Source: Streptomyces sp. (GTDB lineage Bacteria > Actinomycetota > Actinomycetes > Streptomycetales > Streptomycetaceae). From it: DNA of 54,758 nucleotides. The stretch spans positions 20,164 through 74,921 of the forward strand of contig NZ_JAPSKQ010000008.1 in NCBI RefSeq assembly GCF_031181555.1. Direction: 5' to 3'. Every line of letters starts with the position of its first letter. Within the stretch, counting starts at the first letter, position 1. The translations under genes and the position numbers were made by a program. The notes under the pieces are model-generated. The model was not told the DNA's origin. It made no database searches and saw only the letters and a list, made by a program, of their open reading frames with translations. Below, in pieces: positions 33,751 to 42,858 of the stretch.

Positions 33751-34887
33751 TCATCCGGTGAACGCCTTGCGGACCTCGGCCGCCACGTGGTCGAGGTGCC
33801 GTTCGGTGAGCGCGGGGTGCGACGGCAGCGCCAGCAGCTCCTGCGACAGCCGCTCCGCGACCGGCAGCGACACCGTCTGGTGCTCGGCGAAGGCGGGCTG
33901 CTTGTGCAGCGGGAAGGGATAGCGCAGCAGGACCGGGACGCCGCGGGAGCGCAGGGCCGCGGCGATCTCGGCGGCCGGCGGCCGGCCGCCGCCCGGCACC
34001 GCCCGCACCACGTACTTCCAGAAGGCGTGCACGGTGCCCTCCGGCTCGACCGGCAGTTCGAGGCCCTCGACGTCGGCCAGGCGCTCGGACAGGTACGCGG
34101 CGTTGCGCCGGCGTGCCTCCACCATCTCGCCCAGCCGCCCGTGCTGGCTGAGACCGACCGCCGCCTGCACGGCGGTCAGCCGGTAGTTGTAGCCGACCTC
34201 GGACGCCCAGATCAGACCGGGACGGTCGGCGATGGGGCCCTCGCCGTGGCTGCGCAGCCGTCGGATGCGCTCGGCGTAGCCGGGGTTGTTCGTCAGGACG
34301 GCACCGCCCTCGCCACCGGAGGTGATCACCTTCTGCTCGAAGAGGCTGACGCACGCCAACTCGCCGAAGCCGCCCACCGGACGGCCGCCGATGCTGGTGC
34401 CCAGCGCCTGGGCCATGTCCTCGACGAGCGGGACCCCGGCGTCCGTGGCGATCGCGGACAGCGCCGCCATGTCCGCGGCCACGCCGTTGATGTGGACGAC
34501 GACGATCGCCTTGGTCCGATCGGTGATCAGGGACTTCACCGAGTCGGGGTCCAGGCAGTGGGTGTCGGGCGTGACATCGGCGAAGACCGGGCGGGCCCCG
34601 AGGTAGGCGACGGGGCTCGCCGAGCCGATGAAGGTGTGGGCCGGCACGATCACCTCGTCACCCGGGCCGACGTCGAGGGCGTGCAGGGCCAGGTGGACCG
34701 CCGCCGTACCGGTGGACACGGCCACCGCGTGCTCGACGGCCTGGCTCCCGGCGAGGGCCGATTCGAACTCCTCGACGACCGGATTGCCCAACCCCACCAG
34801 GCGGTTGGTGCGCAATGCGGCGACGGCCGCCTCGACATCGTCGTCGGAGAGCTGGGGCCACCTCGGTAATTCCACGGAGGAGCTCAT
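33751..34887 (-). CDS. strS: Second cyclitol aminotransferase StrS
   Basis: The 378-residue DegT/DnrJ/EryC1 aminotransferase begins MSSSVELPRWPQLSDDDVEA. It has AVSTGTAAVHLALHAL (PLP phosphate), VEDMAQALG (pyridine Asp) and the PLP lysine in SLFEQKVITSGGEGGA. In streptidine synthesis StrS is proposed to aminate the 3-keto-N-amidino-scyllo-inosamine made by StsB. Length matches S. griseus StrS as I recall it. It lies downstream of strK on the same strand (135 bp gap) and probably shares its transcript. Confidence 0.9.
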   Translation of the reverse strand: MSSSVELPRWPQLSDDDVEAAVAALRTNRLVGLGNPVVEEFESALAGSQAVEHAVAVSTGTAAVHLALHALDVGPGDEVIVPAHTFIGSASPVAYLGARPVFADVTPDTHCLDPDSVKSLITDRTKAIVVVHINGVAADMAALSAIATDAGVPLVEDMAQALGTSIGGRPVGGFGELACVSLFEQKVITSGGEGGAVLTNNPGYAERIRRLRSHGEGPIADRPGLIWASEVGYNYRLTAVQAAVGLSQHGRLGEMVEARRRNAAYLSERLADVEGLELPVEPEGTVHAFWKYVVRAVPGGGRPPAAEIAAALRSRGVPVLLRYPFPLHKQPAFAEHQTVSLPVAERLSQELLALPSHPALTERHLDHVAAEVRKAFTG

Positions 34888-35022
34888 GGGTCACACCCTT
34901 CAATTCTGTGGTGGATTCTGGGGTGAATGCGTATTTCTGCTTCCGCCGGACCATGCTGAAGGGGGTGGGGAAATTCTTCAACCGCGGTCACTTGAAAGCG
35001 AATTCGATCGGGCCGGAAGCCG

Positions 35023-36411
35023 TCAGTGAATGGACCGCAGCCCGAGCGCGGTGCGCACGGTGTGGAACAGCGCGGTGTTCTCGTGCACGCCGACGACCCG
35101 CTCCGCGTACGGCCCGCGGGCGGCCACCCGCACCGGCACCCCGGTGTGCTCCTGCACGTCGTCCGGTGCGCCGCCGGCGTATCCGAGGTGCAGGTGCGCG
35201 CCCTCGTCGGTGACGAGCGTCGCGGACCGGCCCGGCGGCCGGGCCTCCAGCGGCAGGATCTGCCCTCCGCTGCCGTGGTCCGCCGTCACGACGACGAGCG
35301 TGCGGGGATGGCGTGCGGCGTAGGCCAGCGCGGTCCCGACGGCGCGGTCGAAGGCGACGGTCTCCCCGATCTGGCCGCACGGGTCGGCGTCGTGCGCCCG
35401 GTCGTCGATGGCGGCTCCCTCCACCTGGAGGAAGAACCCCTCGCCGTCGGCGCCCGCCCGCTCCGTACGGGCCGTCAGCAGTTCCAGCGCGGCCCGCGTC
35501 GACTCCTCCAGGGCCGGCGTACCGGCGAAGGGCGCGGGACTGCCGGTGCCGCAGCGCTGGGGGGCGGTGCCGCCGGGCCGCGCCGGGACCCCGGTCCACT
35601 CGACCGGCAGGGACCCGTCGGCGAACAGCCCGAGGACCGGCCGGTCCGGGCGGGCGGCCCGCAGACCGGTACGGTCCCGCACCACCTGGTAGCCCTCGGC
35701 CCGGGCCTGCTCCAGGACGGTACGGCCCCGGTACGGCCCGTCCGTGACCCGCTGCCCGAACACGTCCGCCCCGCCGCCGAGCAGCACGTCCGGGCGCAGC
35801 GCCACGGTCTGCTCCGCGATGGAGCCCGCGCCCCCGCGCTCCCGGGTGTCCGCGGGGCAGGCCGCCATGTCCGCCGGGCCCGCGCAGGAGCGGTCGGTGA
35901 CGTGGGCGGTGAGCGCGGCGGGCGTCGCGTCGGTGATGCGTGCGGTGGTGACGCTGCCGGTGGCGTAACCCTGGCGCCGGGCCAGCTCCAGCAGCGTGGG
36001 CAGCGGACGGTCGGTGTCCGGGGTCTTGGCGACCCGCCCGTTGACCGTCTTCCGCCCGGTGGCCCAGGCGGTGGCGCCGGCGGCGGAGTCGGTGACGTAG
36101 TCGGGGCGGCCCCGCTCGTCCACGGCGTAGGTGAGGGACGAACCGGTCATCGGCAGCCGGTCCATGGCGAGCCGCCCACCGGCGCCGACGGTGTAGTTCC
36201 GCGCGGCGGTGATCTCCGAGTCACCCATGCCGTCACCGACGAGGAGGATGACGTTCCGTGGACCGGCCGGTTCGGCGCCGGTCACGTTCGCGTGGGGTGC
36301 GGGGGCGGCGGAGGCCACGGTCAGAGCCGTCACCAGGGCCGCGGCGACGGTGCCCCCGCGCCGCGCGGACCGCCGCATTCCGCGCCCGGTCCCGGGAATG
36401 ACTGCCGTCAT
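35023..36411 (-). CDS. strK: Streptomycin-6-phosphate phosphatase StrK (secreted alkaline phosphatase)
   Basis: The 462-residue precursor has an N-terminal export signal (RRSARRGGTVAAALVTALTV; twin-Arg pairs near the start allow a Tat route). The alkaline phosphatase fold follows: NVILLVGDGMGDSE (metal Asp), YVTDSAAGATAWATG with the nucleophilic Ser, FFLQVEGAAIDDRAHD, VVTADHGSGG, and a C-terminal zinc His region VHENTALFHTV. It removes the 6-phosphate from the inactive, exported precursor, activating the antibiotic outside the cell. It is divergent from strA across 149 bp; no StrR repeat lies in that gap. Confidence 0.92.
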   Translation of the reverse strand: MTAVIPGTGRGMRRSARRGGTVAAALVTALTVASAAPAPHANVTGAEPAGPRNVILLVGDGMGDSEITAARNYTVGAGGRLAMDRLPMTGSSLTYAVDERGRPDYVTDSAAGATAWATGRKTVNGRVAKTPDTDRPLPTLLELARRQGYATGSVTTARITDATPAALTAHVTDRSCAGPADMAACPADTRERGGAGSIAEQTVALRPDVLLGGGADVFGQRVTDGPYRGRTVLEQARAEGYQVVRDRTGLRAARPDRPVLGLFADGSLPVEWTGVPARPGGTAPQRCGTGSPAPFAGTPALEESTRAALELLTARTERAGADGEGFFLQVEGAAIDDRAHDADPCGQIGETVAFDRAVGTALAYAARHPRTLVVVTADHGSGGQILPLEARPPGRSATLVTDEGAHLHLGYAGGAPDDVQEHTGVPVRVAARGPYAERVVGVHENTALFHTVRTALGLRSIH

Positions 36412-36560
36412 CGATCAACTCCTTGGAAGAGAACGGCCGGTGAACGGCGGCGACCGTATCTCGCGGTTCTCCCACCCACTACCGTCCACGGACGGCGGGG
36501 CCTGTACCGATCTCCGATAGGTTGCGCGGGAAACACCCGCTCCCTCCTGAGGAATTCGAT

Positions 36561-37484
36561 ATGAGCACGTCAAGACTGGTGGAGATCCCGGAATCCCTGG
36601 CGTCGTCGTACGCCCGCGCCTTCGGCGAGGAGGGACAGGCCTGGATCGCCGCCCTGCCCGCGCTGGTCGCGGACTTACTGGACCGCTGGGAGCTGACGGC
36701 GGACGGCGCCCCCGCGTCGGGGGAGGCCTCGCTGGTGCTGCCGGTGCTGCGCGCCGACGGCACCCGCGCCGTCCTCAAGCTCCAGACGCCCAGGGAGGAG
36801 ACCTCCGCCGCCATCACCGGGCTGCGCACCTGGAACGGGCACGGAATCGTGCGGCTGCTCGACCACGACCCGCAGAGCAGCACCATGCTCCTGGAGCGGC
36901 TGGACGCGTCCCGCACGCTGGCCTCGGTCGAGGACGACGACGCCGCCATGGGCGTACTCGCCGGGCTGCTGGCCCGGCTGGTGTCCGTCCCCGCGCCACA
37001 GGGGCTGCGCGGCCTCGGCGAGATCGCCGGCGCCATGCTGGAGGAGGTGCCGCGGGCGGTGGCGGCGCTGGCCGCCCCGGCCGACCGGCGGCTCCTGAAC
37101 GACTGGGCGTCGGCGGTGGCCGAACTGGTCGGCGAACCCGGCGACCGGATGCTGCACTGGGACCTGCACTACGGCAACGTCCTCGCCGCCGAGCGTGAGC
37201 CCTGGCTCGCCATCGACCCGGAGCCGCTCGCCGGCGACCCCGGCTTCGACCTGTGGCCCGCCCTGGACAGCCGGTGGGACGACATCGTGTCACAGGGGGA
37301 CGTCGTACGCGTCGTGCGGCGCCGCTTCGACCTGCTGACCGAGGCCCTCGGCCTGGACCGGGCGCGGGCGGCCGGCTGGACGTACGGCAGGCTGCTGCAG
37401 AACGCCCTGTGGGACATCGAGGACGGCCGCGCCGCCCTCGACCCGGCCGCCGTCACCCTCGCGGAGGCGCTGCGGGGCCACTGA
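36561..37484 (+). CDS. strA: Streptomycin 6-phosphotransferase StrA / APH(6), with a TTA codon
   Basis: The 307-residue protein has the APH(6) length and start MSTSRLVEIPESLASSYARAF. The catalytic loop MLHWDLHYGNVLAAE (Asp and Asn) and WLAIDPEPLAGDPGFDL (metal Asp) are present. It phosphorylates the streptidine 6-hydroxyl, giving self-resistance and providing the phosphorylated intermediates that StrK later opens. Codon 39 (36675-36677) is TTA, so full translation should require bldA tRNA. The ribosome site is CTGAGGA. A strong hairpin follows the gene. Confidence 0.93.
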   Translation: MSTSRLVEIPESLASSYARAFGEEGQAWIAALPALVADLLDRWELTADGAPASGEASLVLPVLRADGTRAVLKLQTPREETSAAITGLRTWNGHGIVRLLDHDPQSSTMLLERLDASRTLASVEDDDAAMGVLAGLLARLVSVPAPQGLRGLGEIAGAMLEEVPRAVAALAAPADRRLLNDWASAVAELVGEPGDRMLHWDLHYGNVLAAEREPWLAIDPEPLAGDPGFDLWPALDSRWDDIVSQGDVVRVVRRRFDLLTEALGLDRARAAGWTYGRLLQNALWDIEDGRAALDPAAVTLAEALRGH

Positions 37485-37513
37485 CCCCGGCCGCGCCCGG
37501 GACGACGGCAAAG

Positions 37514-37545
37514 GAATCGGCGGTGCCCCCGGGCGCCGCCGATTC
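37514..37545 (+). terminator. Strong hairpin terminator after strA
   Basis: GAATCGGCGG (37514-37523) pairs perfectly with CCGCCGATTC (37536-37545); the loop can form a further GCCC/GGGC stem. GGTTTAT follows. It separates strA from the strB1 operon. Confidence 0.8.
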
Positions 37546-37568
37546 GGTTTATCGCGGGGAAGTCCCGT

Positions 37569-37597
37569 GTTCGAGTGCCGACATTCTTCAGTCGAAC
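37569..37597. promoter_or_regulatory. StrR-type inverted repeat upstream of strB1
   Basis: GTTCGAGTG (37569-37577), 11 bp, CAGTCGAAC (37589-37597): 17 of 18 consensus positions. A promoter-like TATGCT sits at 37633-37638, 35 bp beyond the site, the same spacing as at strV. PstrB1 is the classical StrR target. Confidence 0.9.
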
Positions 37598-37632
37598 GAC
37601 GGCCGTGTTCGCCGACCGCACCCCGGCTTCGC

Positions 37633-37638
37633 TATGCT
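37633..37638 (+). promoter_or_regulatory. strB1: Candidate -10 element of the strB1 promoter
   Basis: TATGCT with TTCGCC 19 bp upstream (37608-37613), downstream of the StrR site. The start codon is about 225 bp further on, so a long 5' leader is predicted; no riboswitch-like structure was recognised. Confidence 0.5.
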
Positions 37639-37865
37639 CGCGGCCCATTGAGAGGCGGCTCACTCAGCCCCTAATTCCAGGGCGAGTCGGCGGCCGCGGC
37701 GGTGTGATTTCACCGCCGGGTTCGCCGCTGCCGCGCACGGCCCGTTTCGGAACGCCGGGGCAGCGCACGAGTATTCACGAAACATCCGCTGAACACGCGC
37801 TGAAACAACCGCTGAAGCATCCGTTGCAGCACCGCATTCATGCCGACAGCCACTTGAGGAGGGCC

Positions 37866-38912
37866 ATGAGTCTGGTCAGTGTGCACAACGAATGGGACCC
37901 GCTGGAGGAGATCATCGTCGGAACGGCGGTCGGCGCCCGGGTCCCCCGGGCCGACCGCAGCGTGTTCGCCGTGGAGTACGCGGACGAGTACGACAGCCAG
38001 GACCAGGTTCCCGCCGGCCCCTATCCGGACCGGGTGCTCAAGGAGACCGAGGAGGAACTGCACGTCCTGTGCGAGGAGCTCGCCAAGCTCGGCGTCACCG
38101 TCCGGCGGCCCCGGCAACGTGACAACTCGGCCCTCCTCGCCACCCCCGACTGGCAGACCGACGGCTTCCACGACTACTGCCCGCGCGACGGGCTGCTCTC
38201 CGTCGGCCAGACCGTCATCGAGTCGCCGATGGCGCTGCGCGCCCGTTTCCTCGAGTCCCTGGCCTACAAGGACATCCTGCTGGAGTACTTCGCCAGCGGC
38301 ACCCGGTGGCTCTCCGCGCCCAAGCCGCGGCTCACCGACGAGACGTACGAGCCGACCGCACCCGCGGGACAGCGGCTGGCCGACCTGGAGCCGGTGTTCG
38401 ACGCCGCCAACGTGCTCCGTTTCGGCACCGACCTGCTCTACCTGGTCTCCGACAGCGGCAACGAACTGGGCGCGAAGTGGCTCCAGTCGGCCCTCGGCAG
38501 CACCTACACGGTCCACCCCTGCCGCAACCTGTACGCCTCCACGCACGTCGACTCCACGATCGTGCCGCTGCGCCCGGGCCTGGTCCTGATCAACCCGGCG
38601 CGCGTCAACGACGACAACATGCCGGACTTCCTGCGCTCCTGGCAGACCATCACCTGCCCGGAGCTGGTGGACATCGGCTTCACCGGCGACAAGCCGCACT
38701 GCTCGGTGTGGATCGGCATGAACCTGCTGGTGGTCCGCCCCGACCTCGCGGTCGTCGACCGCCGTCAGACCAGCCTGATCAAGCTGCTGGAGAAGCACGG
38801 CATCAACGTGCTGCCGCTCCAGCTCACCCACTCGCGCACCCTCGGCGGCGGCTTCCACTGCGCCACGCTGGACGTCCGGCGGACCGGCTCCTTGGAGACC
38901 TACCGGTTCTGA
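37866..38912 (+). CDS. strB1: L-arginine:inosamine-phosphate amidinotransferase StrB1
   Basis: This 348-residue enzyme starts [20 protein letters not shown] after TTGAGGAGG. The catalytic triad of the family is complete: Asp in [12 protein letters not shown], His in [12 protein letters not shown] and Cys332 in [11 protein letters not shown]. It moves the amidino group of arginine to scyllo-inosamine 4-phosphate, and possibly to the second inosamine phosphate, since StrB2 lacks its Cys. It heads the operon strB1-strF-strG-strH-strP-strQ, under a StrR site about 270 bp upstream. Length and motifs are normal. Confidence 0.95.
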   Translation: MSLVSVHNEWDPLEEIIVGTAVGARVPRADRSVFAVEYADEYDSQDQVPAGPYPDRVLKETEEELHVLCEELAKLGVTVRRPRQRDNSALLATPDWQTDGFHDYCPRDGLLSVGQTVIESPMALRARFLESLAYKDILLEYFASGTRWLSAPKPRLTDETYEPTAPAGQRLADLEPVFDAANVLRFGTDLLYLVSDSGNELGAKWLQSALGSTYTVHPCRNLYASTHVDSTIVPLRPGLVLINPARVNDDNMPDFLRSWQTITCPELVDIGFTGDKPHCSVWIGMNLLVVRPDLAVVDRRQTSLIKLLEKHGINVLPLQLTHSRTLGGGFHCATLDVRRTGSLETYRF

Positions 38913-38992
38913 CGTCCGGTCCGGGCCTGCGGCGGCCCCCTCCGGCCGCAGGCCACCCAACCCCCCGACCGTGACAGGAGGTTCGCCCCAAC

Positions 38993-39838
38993 GTGATCGG
39001 CTACGGAGTCTGCGTCGGCCCGTCCGACCTGTTCGACCGCATCTGCCGTCCGGGAATCGAGCGCGTCCGGACACCGGGCAGCCCGTTGTTCACCATGCGC
39101 AACCAACGCTCCATGTTCGAGGCGTACAACGCCATGTTCGACCAGGCGGCCGCAAACTCGGAGGTCACCGGCCTGGTGATGCTCCACGACGACGTCGAGC
39201 TGCGCAAGAACCCCGCCGACGTCGCCGCACCGGTCTTCGAGGACGACTCCGTCGGCATGCTCGGCTCCCTCGGCGGCTCGGACACCGTCTCCCTGGCCTG
39301 GTGGAACGAGAAGGCGACCAGGCGCGGCCGGGTCACCGACTACGACAAGGTGCACGACCACGGCTCGGGCCTGCACGAGGTGCACGCCGTGGACGACGTG
39401 ATCCTGTGCGTCAACCGCTGGGTCATCGAGAACGTGCGCTTCCCGGCCGGCCGCTACCGCGGCTTCGAGGGGCTCGGCGTCATCCTCGCCTCCCTGGTGC
39501 GCGCCGCCGGCAAGCGCGTCATGGTGCAGGACCTCCAGGACGTGATGCACCACAACGCGGGCCGCGGCTTCAACGGCCTCAAGGACTGGCGGTACAACGA
39601 GCTGCGCTGGCAGCGGCAGTTCTTCGACCTCGGCCCCCTGGAGCGGATGGGCAGCGTCCTGGAGGAGCTGACCGTACCGACGGTCCCGCTGCGCATCGCG
39701 GCACGGCGCCTGGCCCTGCGTGCCGCGGGCCGGGGTTTCGAAGTGAGCGACGGGGAGTCCGGCGATCCGGCGACCGACGAACTGGTGGACGGCTGGTACC
39801 GGCGGTGCACGCGGCTGCGCGGCCGGATGAGGATGTGA
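38993..39838 (+). CDS. strF: StrF, glycosyltransferase-like protein of the N-methyl-L-glucosamine branch
   Basis: The 281-residue protein starts at GTG 38993 after ACAGGAGG. It begins MIGYGVCVGPSDLFDRIC and contains GLVMLHDDVELRKNP, an acidic motif like the DxD of GT-A glycosyltransferases, and a later MHHNAGRGFNGLKDW. Function is unproven; in streptomycin clusters StrF is linked to NDP-N-methyl-L-glucosamine formation or transfer. It lies between strB1 (80 bp) and strG (8 bp), so it is translated from the same mRNA. Confidence 0.82.
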   Translation: MIGYGVCVGPSDLFDRICRPGIERVRTPGSPLFTMRNQRSMFEAYNAMFDQAAANSEVTGLVMLHDDVELRKNPADVAAPVFEDDSVGMLGSLGGSDTVSLAWWNEKATRRGRVTDYDKVHDHGSGLHEVHAVDDVILCVNRWVIENVRFPAGRYRGFEGLGVILASLVRAAGKRVMVQDLQDVMHHNAGRGFNGLKDWRYNELRWQRQFFDLGPLERMGSVLEELTVPTVPLRIAARRLALRAAGRGFEVSDGESGDPATDELVDGWYRRCTRLRGRMRM

Positions 39839-39846
39839 GAGAGGAC

Positions 39847-40446
39847 ATGGCGGCATTCACACGGCTGCACTACGACGTCGAGAAGATCCCGCTCGGCGAT
39901 CTGGTGCGCGAGGTGCTGGCGGTGGACGACCTGGAGGGGCTCGCGGCCAGCGACCGGGTCGCGACCCGGGAGACCGACCAGAGCACGGACTACCACAAGC
40001 GGTTCTACGAGGCCTTCGAGGCCATCGAGCCGGCCTACCGCGAGCTGGCCCGCACCGTGCTCGGCGCGGACGCGGAGCGCCACTACATCCAGCGCGTGCC
40101 CACCTTCCGGGTGCACCTGCGCAACTCCCTCGCCGTCGGCGACTGGCACCGCGACAGCGACTTCGGGCACGACCCCTCCGAGGTCAACTACTGGGTGCCG
40201 CTCACCCGCGCCTACGGCAACAACACCGTGTGGATCGACAAGGAGCCGGTGCACGCCGAGTACGGCGACGTGATCGTCTTCGACGGCGCCAACTCCTGGC
40301 ACGGAAACGTCGTCAACGACACCGACATCAGCCGGGTGAGCATGGATTTCCGCACCATCCCCCGCGACAAGTACCGCCCCAACGACAAGAAGTCGGTCTC
40401 CTTCGGGATGCCGTTCCTGCTCGGGGAGTACTGGGACGTCCTCTGA
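39847..40446 (+). CDS. strG: StrG, cupin/phytanoyl-dioxygenase-like putative Fe(II) enzyme
   Basis: The 199-residue protein (same length as I recall for S. griseus StrG) starts 8 bp after strF. It contains GDWHRDSDFGHDPSEVNYW, giving an H-x-D pair (His101, Asp103), then GNNTVWIDKE, YGDVIVFDGANSWHGNVV with a distal His152, and SRVSMDFR with an Arg. This is the metal and 2-oxoglutarate layout of the phytanoyl-CoA dioxygenase-like superfamily. If active it would hydroxylate, oxidise or epimerise a pathway intermediate. No activity is established; the motif reading is mine. Confidence 0.8.
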   Translation: MAAFTRLHYDVEKIPLGDLVREVLAVDDLEGLAASDRVATRETDQSTDYHKRFYEAFEAIEPAYRELARTVLGADAERHYIQRVPTFRVHLRNSLAVGDWHRDSDFGHDPSEVNYWVPLTRAYGNNTVWIDKEPVHAEYGDVIVFDGANSWHGNVVNDTDISRVSMDFRTIPRDKYRPNDKKSVSFGMPFLLGEYWDVL

Positions 40447-40567
40447 CCCCGCCGCGGACACCGCCCGGTCGTGCGGGCCGCGCACCGCGCCGGACTCCGG
40501 TCCGCGCGGCCGGGCGGGGCAGTCATGAAAGTGCCGTTCACCACCAGTTCGATGTCATGGGGCCTGT

Positions 40568-41725
40568 ATGCAGACCAGCGCGCATCCCACTCCGGCCCGT
40601 ACGGCGGACCTCTCCTACGACGAGGCCCTGCTGTCCCAGGACGAGCGGTTCCGTACGTTCCTGGCCGGACTCCCGTCCGACACCCCGGTGTGGTTCTGTT
40701 TCTTCTCCTCCGGGCTGATGCACGTCATCCAGCACTTCCTGCGTTTTGTGCCGCCCCGGCTCAACTTCGCCTTCGTGTGCAGCGGGCTGACCGACGACGA
40801 GATCGACCTGCGCGACACCCTGAGCAGGGGCCGGCCCGCCTTCGACCTGGACGAACGGGTCGGCAGCCACGAGATCTTCGAGTTCCTGCTGCGCAACCTC
40901 GACCGGCCGTTCGGCATCGTCGACAGCGACTGCTTCGTCATGGACGCGGACTGGTTCACCCGGTGCACCGACGATCTGGAACCGGACGTCGCCGTCAGCA
41001 GCCCGCTCAGCTACGGGCCGATCCCGCTGGCCGCACCGCCGTTCATGGCGATCAACCCGCTGGCCCGCCCCGAGATCGAGCGCGCCATCGGCGGCCCCGT
41101 CTCGCCGGCGGCGTACTCCTACACCCCGCCCGGTCCCGAGAAGGAGATCGACGGCGCCATGGTGCGCCTGATCGAGCCGCATCACGAGGCGGCGCTCGCC
41201 AAGGTGCTGGCCATGGAGGGCCCGCGGCTTCCCTTTCCGCAGGGTGGCCTGCTGGACGTGCTCGACGACGGGCGCGAGGTCCGCAGCCACGAGCGCTACC
41301 ATCACGCGCAGAACGGCAACGGCGTCATCCGGGTCGTCTTCGACGGGCTGATGTTCTACCAGCTGATGGCCCTGGCCGCGGGCTGGCGGATCGCCCACTT
41401 CCACAGCTTCCCCGGCACCAAGGTCTTCTCCGCGCAGATGGTGCACGCCGGAGGCATCTCCTACTGGCACCGGCTGCGGCCCAGCGAGATCGCCGCCGGC
41501 ATCCACGAGCTGCCCTGGTCGGCGCACATCGACGCACTGCTGCTGGAGAACTTCACCGCCCGTCCCGACGCACCCCCCGCCTACCGCGCCCGCGGCACCC
41601 GGCTCGCCGCCAACCTGCGGCAGTCCGGCACCACCCTGGACCGGCTGCGGGAGGACCTGCGCGGAAAGCTCGCCTCGTCCGGCGTCGACGTCACCGACCC
41701 GCGCTGGCGCGCCGTCCTCGACTGA
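40568..41725 (+). CDS. strH: StrH, putative glycosyltransferase
   Basis: The 385-residue protein contains [17 protein letters not shown], with a DxD-type motif (Asp119, Asp121) after a beta strand as in GT-A nucleotide-sugar transferases. [26 protein letters not shown], further on, resembles the acceptor side of such enzymes. StrH is the best candidate for a transferase joining sugar units to streptidine 6-phosphate, commonly suggested for the dihydrostreptosyl transfer. It follows strG by 121 bp and precedes strP by 56 bp. The gene is intact, although its presumed donor sugar cannot be made here. Confidence 0.82.
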   Translation: MQTSAHPTPARTADLSYDEALLSQDERFRTFLAGLPSDTPVWFCFFSSGLMHVIQHFLRFVPPRLNFAFVCSGLTDDEIDLRDTLSRGRPAFDLDERVGSHEIFEFLLRNLDRPFGIVDSDCFVMDADWFTRCTDDLEPDVAVSSPLSYGPIPLAAPPFMAINPLARPEIERAIGGPVSPAAYSYTPPGPEKEIDGAMVRLIEPHHEAALAKVLAMEGPRLPFPQGGLLDVLDDGREVRSHERYHHAQNGNGVIRVVFDGLMFYQLMALAAGWRIAHFHSFPGTKVFSAQMVHAGGISYWHRLRPSEIAAGIHELPWSAHIDALLLENFTARPDAPPAYRARGTRLAANLRQSGTTLDRLREDLRGKLASSGVDVTDPRWRAVLD

Positions 41726-41781
41726 GCAGCCGTGCGCGACCGAGACAGCCGTACGCCACCGAGACAAGGGAGCCAAGCTCC

Positions 41782-42858
41782 GTGCGCATCCTGCTCACCG
41801 GCCATCAGGGCTACCTCGGCACCGTGATGGCCCCCGTCCTGACCGCCGCGGGTCACCAGGTCACCGGCCTGGACAGCGGCCTGTTCGCCTCTCGGGTGCT
41901 GGGCGCCCTGGACGTCCCCGACGTCCCCGGTCTCGCCCTGGACCTGCGCGACGTCACCGTGGACACGCTCCGCGACTACGACGCCGTCGTCCACCTGGCC
42001 GCCCTCTCCAACGACCCCCTGGGCTCGCTGGACCCCGAGCTCACCCACGCCGTCAACCACCACGCCTCCACCCGCCTCGCCCGGCTGGCGAAGGAGGCCG
42101 GCGTCGCCCGGTTCGCCTACGCCTCGACCTGCTCGGTGTACGGGGCGCAGCCCGGTGACGCACCGGTCGACGAGGACGCCCCGCTCAAGCCGGTCACCCC
42201 CTACGCCGTGTCCAAGGTGCGGGTCGAGGAGGACCTCGTGGAGCTGGCCGACGCCGACTTCGCACCGTTCTTCCTGCGCAACGCCACCGCCTTCGGGTTC
42301 TCGCCGCGGCTGCGCTCCGACATCGTGCTCAACAACCTGGTGGGGCGGGCGCTGCTCACCGGCCGGGTCACCGTGCTGTCCGACGGCACCGCGTGGCGGC
42401 CCCTGGTGCACGCCGAGGACATCGCGCGGGCGGTGCTGGCCGGGCTGGCCGCCCCCGCCGCCACGGTGCGGGCGAGGGCGTTCAACATCGGCACCGAGGA
42501 GAACAACCGGACCGTGGCCGAGATCGCCGAGGCCGCCGCGGCGGCGGTGCCCGGCTCGGTGGTGGAGATCACCGGCGAGACCGGCAACGACCCGCGCTCC
42601 TACCGGGTCGACTTCACCAGGGCCCGCACCGAACTGGGCCACCGGGCCGTCTGGACCGTCCCGGACGGTGCGGCCCAGCTGGCGAGGGAGTACCGCGCGC
42701 GGGGCCTGACCCGCGCCGCCTTCGACCACGACTTCACCCGGCTCGCCGTCCTCGAACGCCGTCGGCGGGAGGGCTCGCTCGGCGAGGACCTGCGGGTGCG
42801 TCCCGCGCACGCCCGGCGGGACGGGGACCATCGCACGGCAACGGCTGAGGAGGGATGA
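41782..42858 (+). CDS. strP: NAD-dependent sugar epimerase/dehydratase StrP
   Basis: This 358-residue extended short-chain dehydrogenase starts at GTG 41782: [20 protein letters not shown] (Rossmann GxxGxxG). The catalytic residues are in [14 protein letters not shown] (Ser/Thr) and [16 protein letters not shown] (Tyr-x-x-x-Lys). [17 protein letters not shown] is the substrate-side signature. StrP is assigned to the CDP- or NDP-glucose derived L-glucosamine branch together with StrQ and StrX. Its last codons overlap strQ by 4 bp (ATGA), coupling their translation. Confidence 0.87.
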   Translation: MRILLTGHQGYLGTVMAPVLTAAGHQVTGLDSGLFASRVLGALDVPDVPGLALDLRDVTVDTLRDYDAVVHLAALSNDPLGSLDPELTHAVNHHASTRLARLAKEAGVARFAYASTCSVYGAQPGDAPVDEDAPLKPVTPYAVSKVRVEEDLVELADADFAPFFLRNATAFGFSPRLRSDIVLNNLVGRALLTGRVTVLSDGTAWRPLVHAEDIARAVLAGLAAPAATVRARAFNIGTEENNRTVAEIAEAAAAAVPGSVVEITGETGNDPRSYRVDFTRARTELGHRAVWTVPDGAAQLAREYRARGLTRAAFDHDFTRLAVLERRRREGSLGEDLRVRPAHARRDGDHRTATAEEG

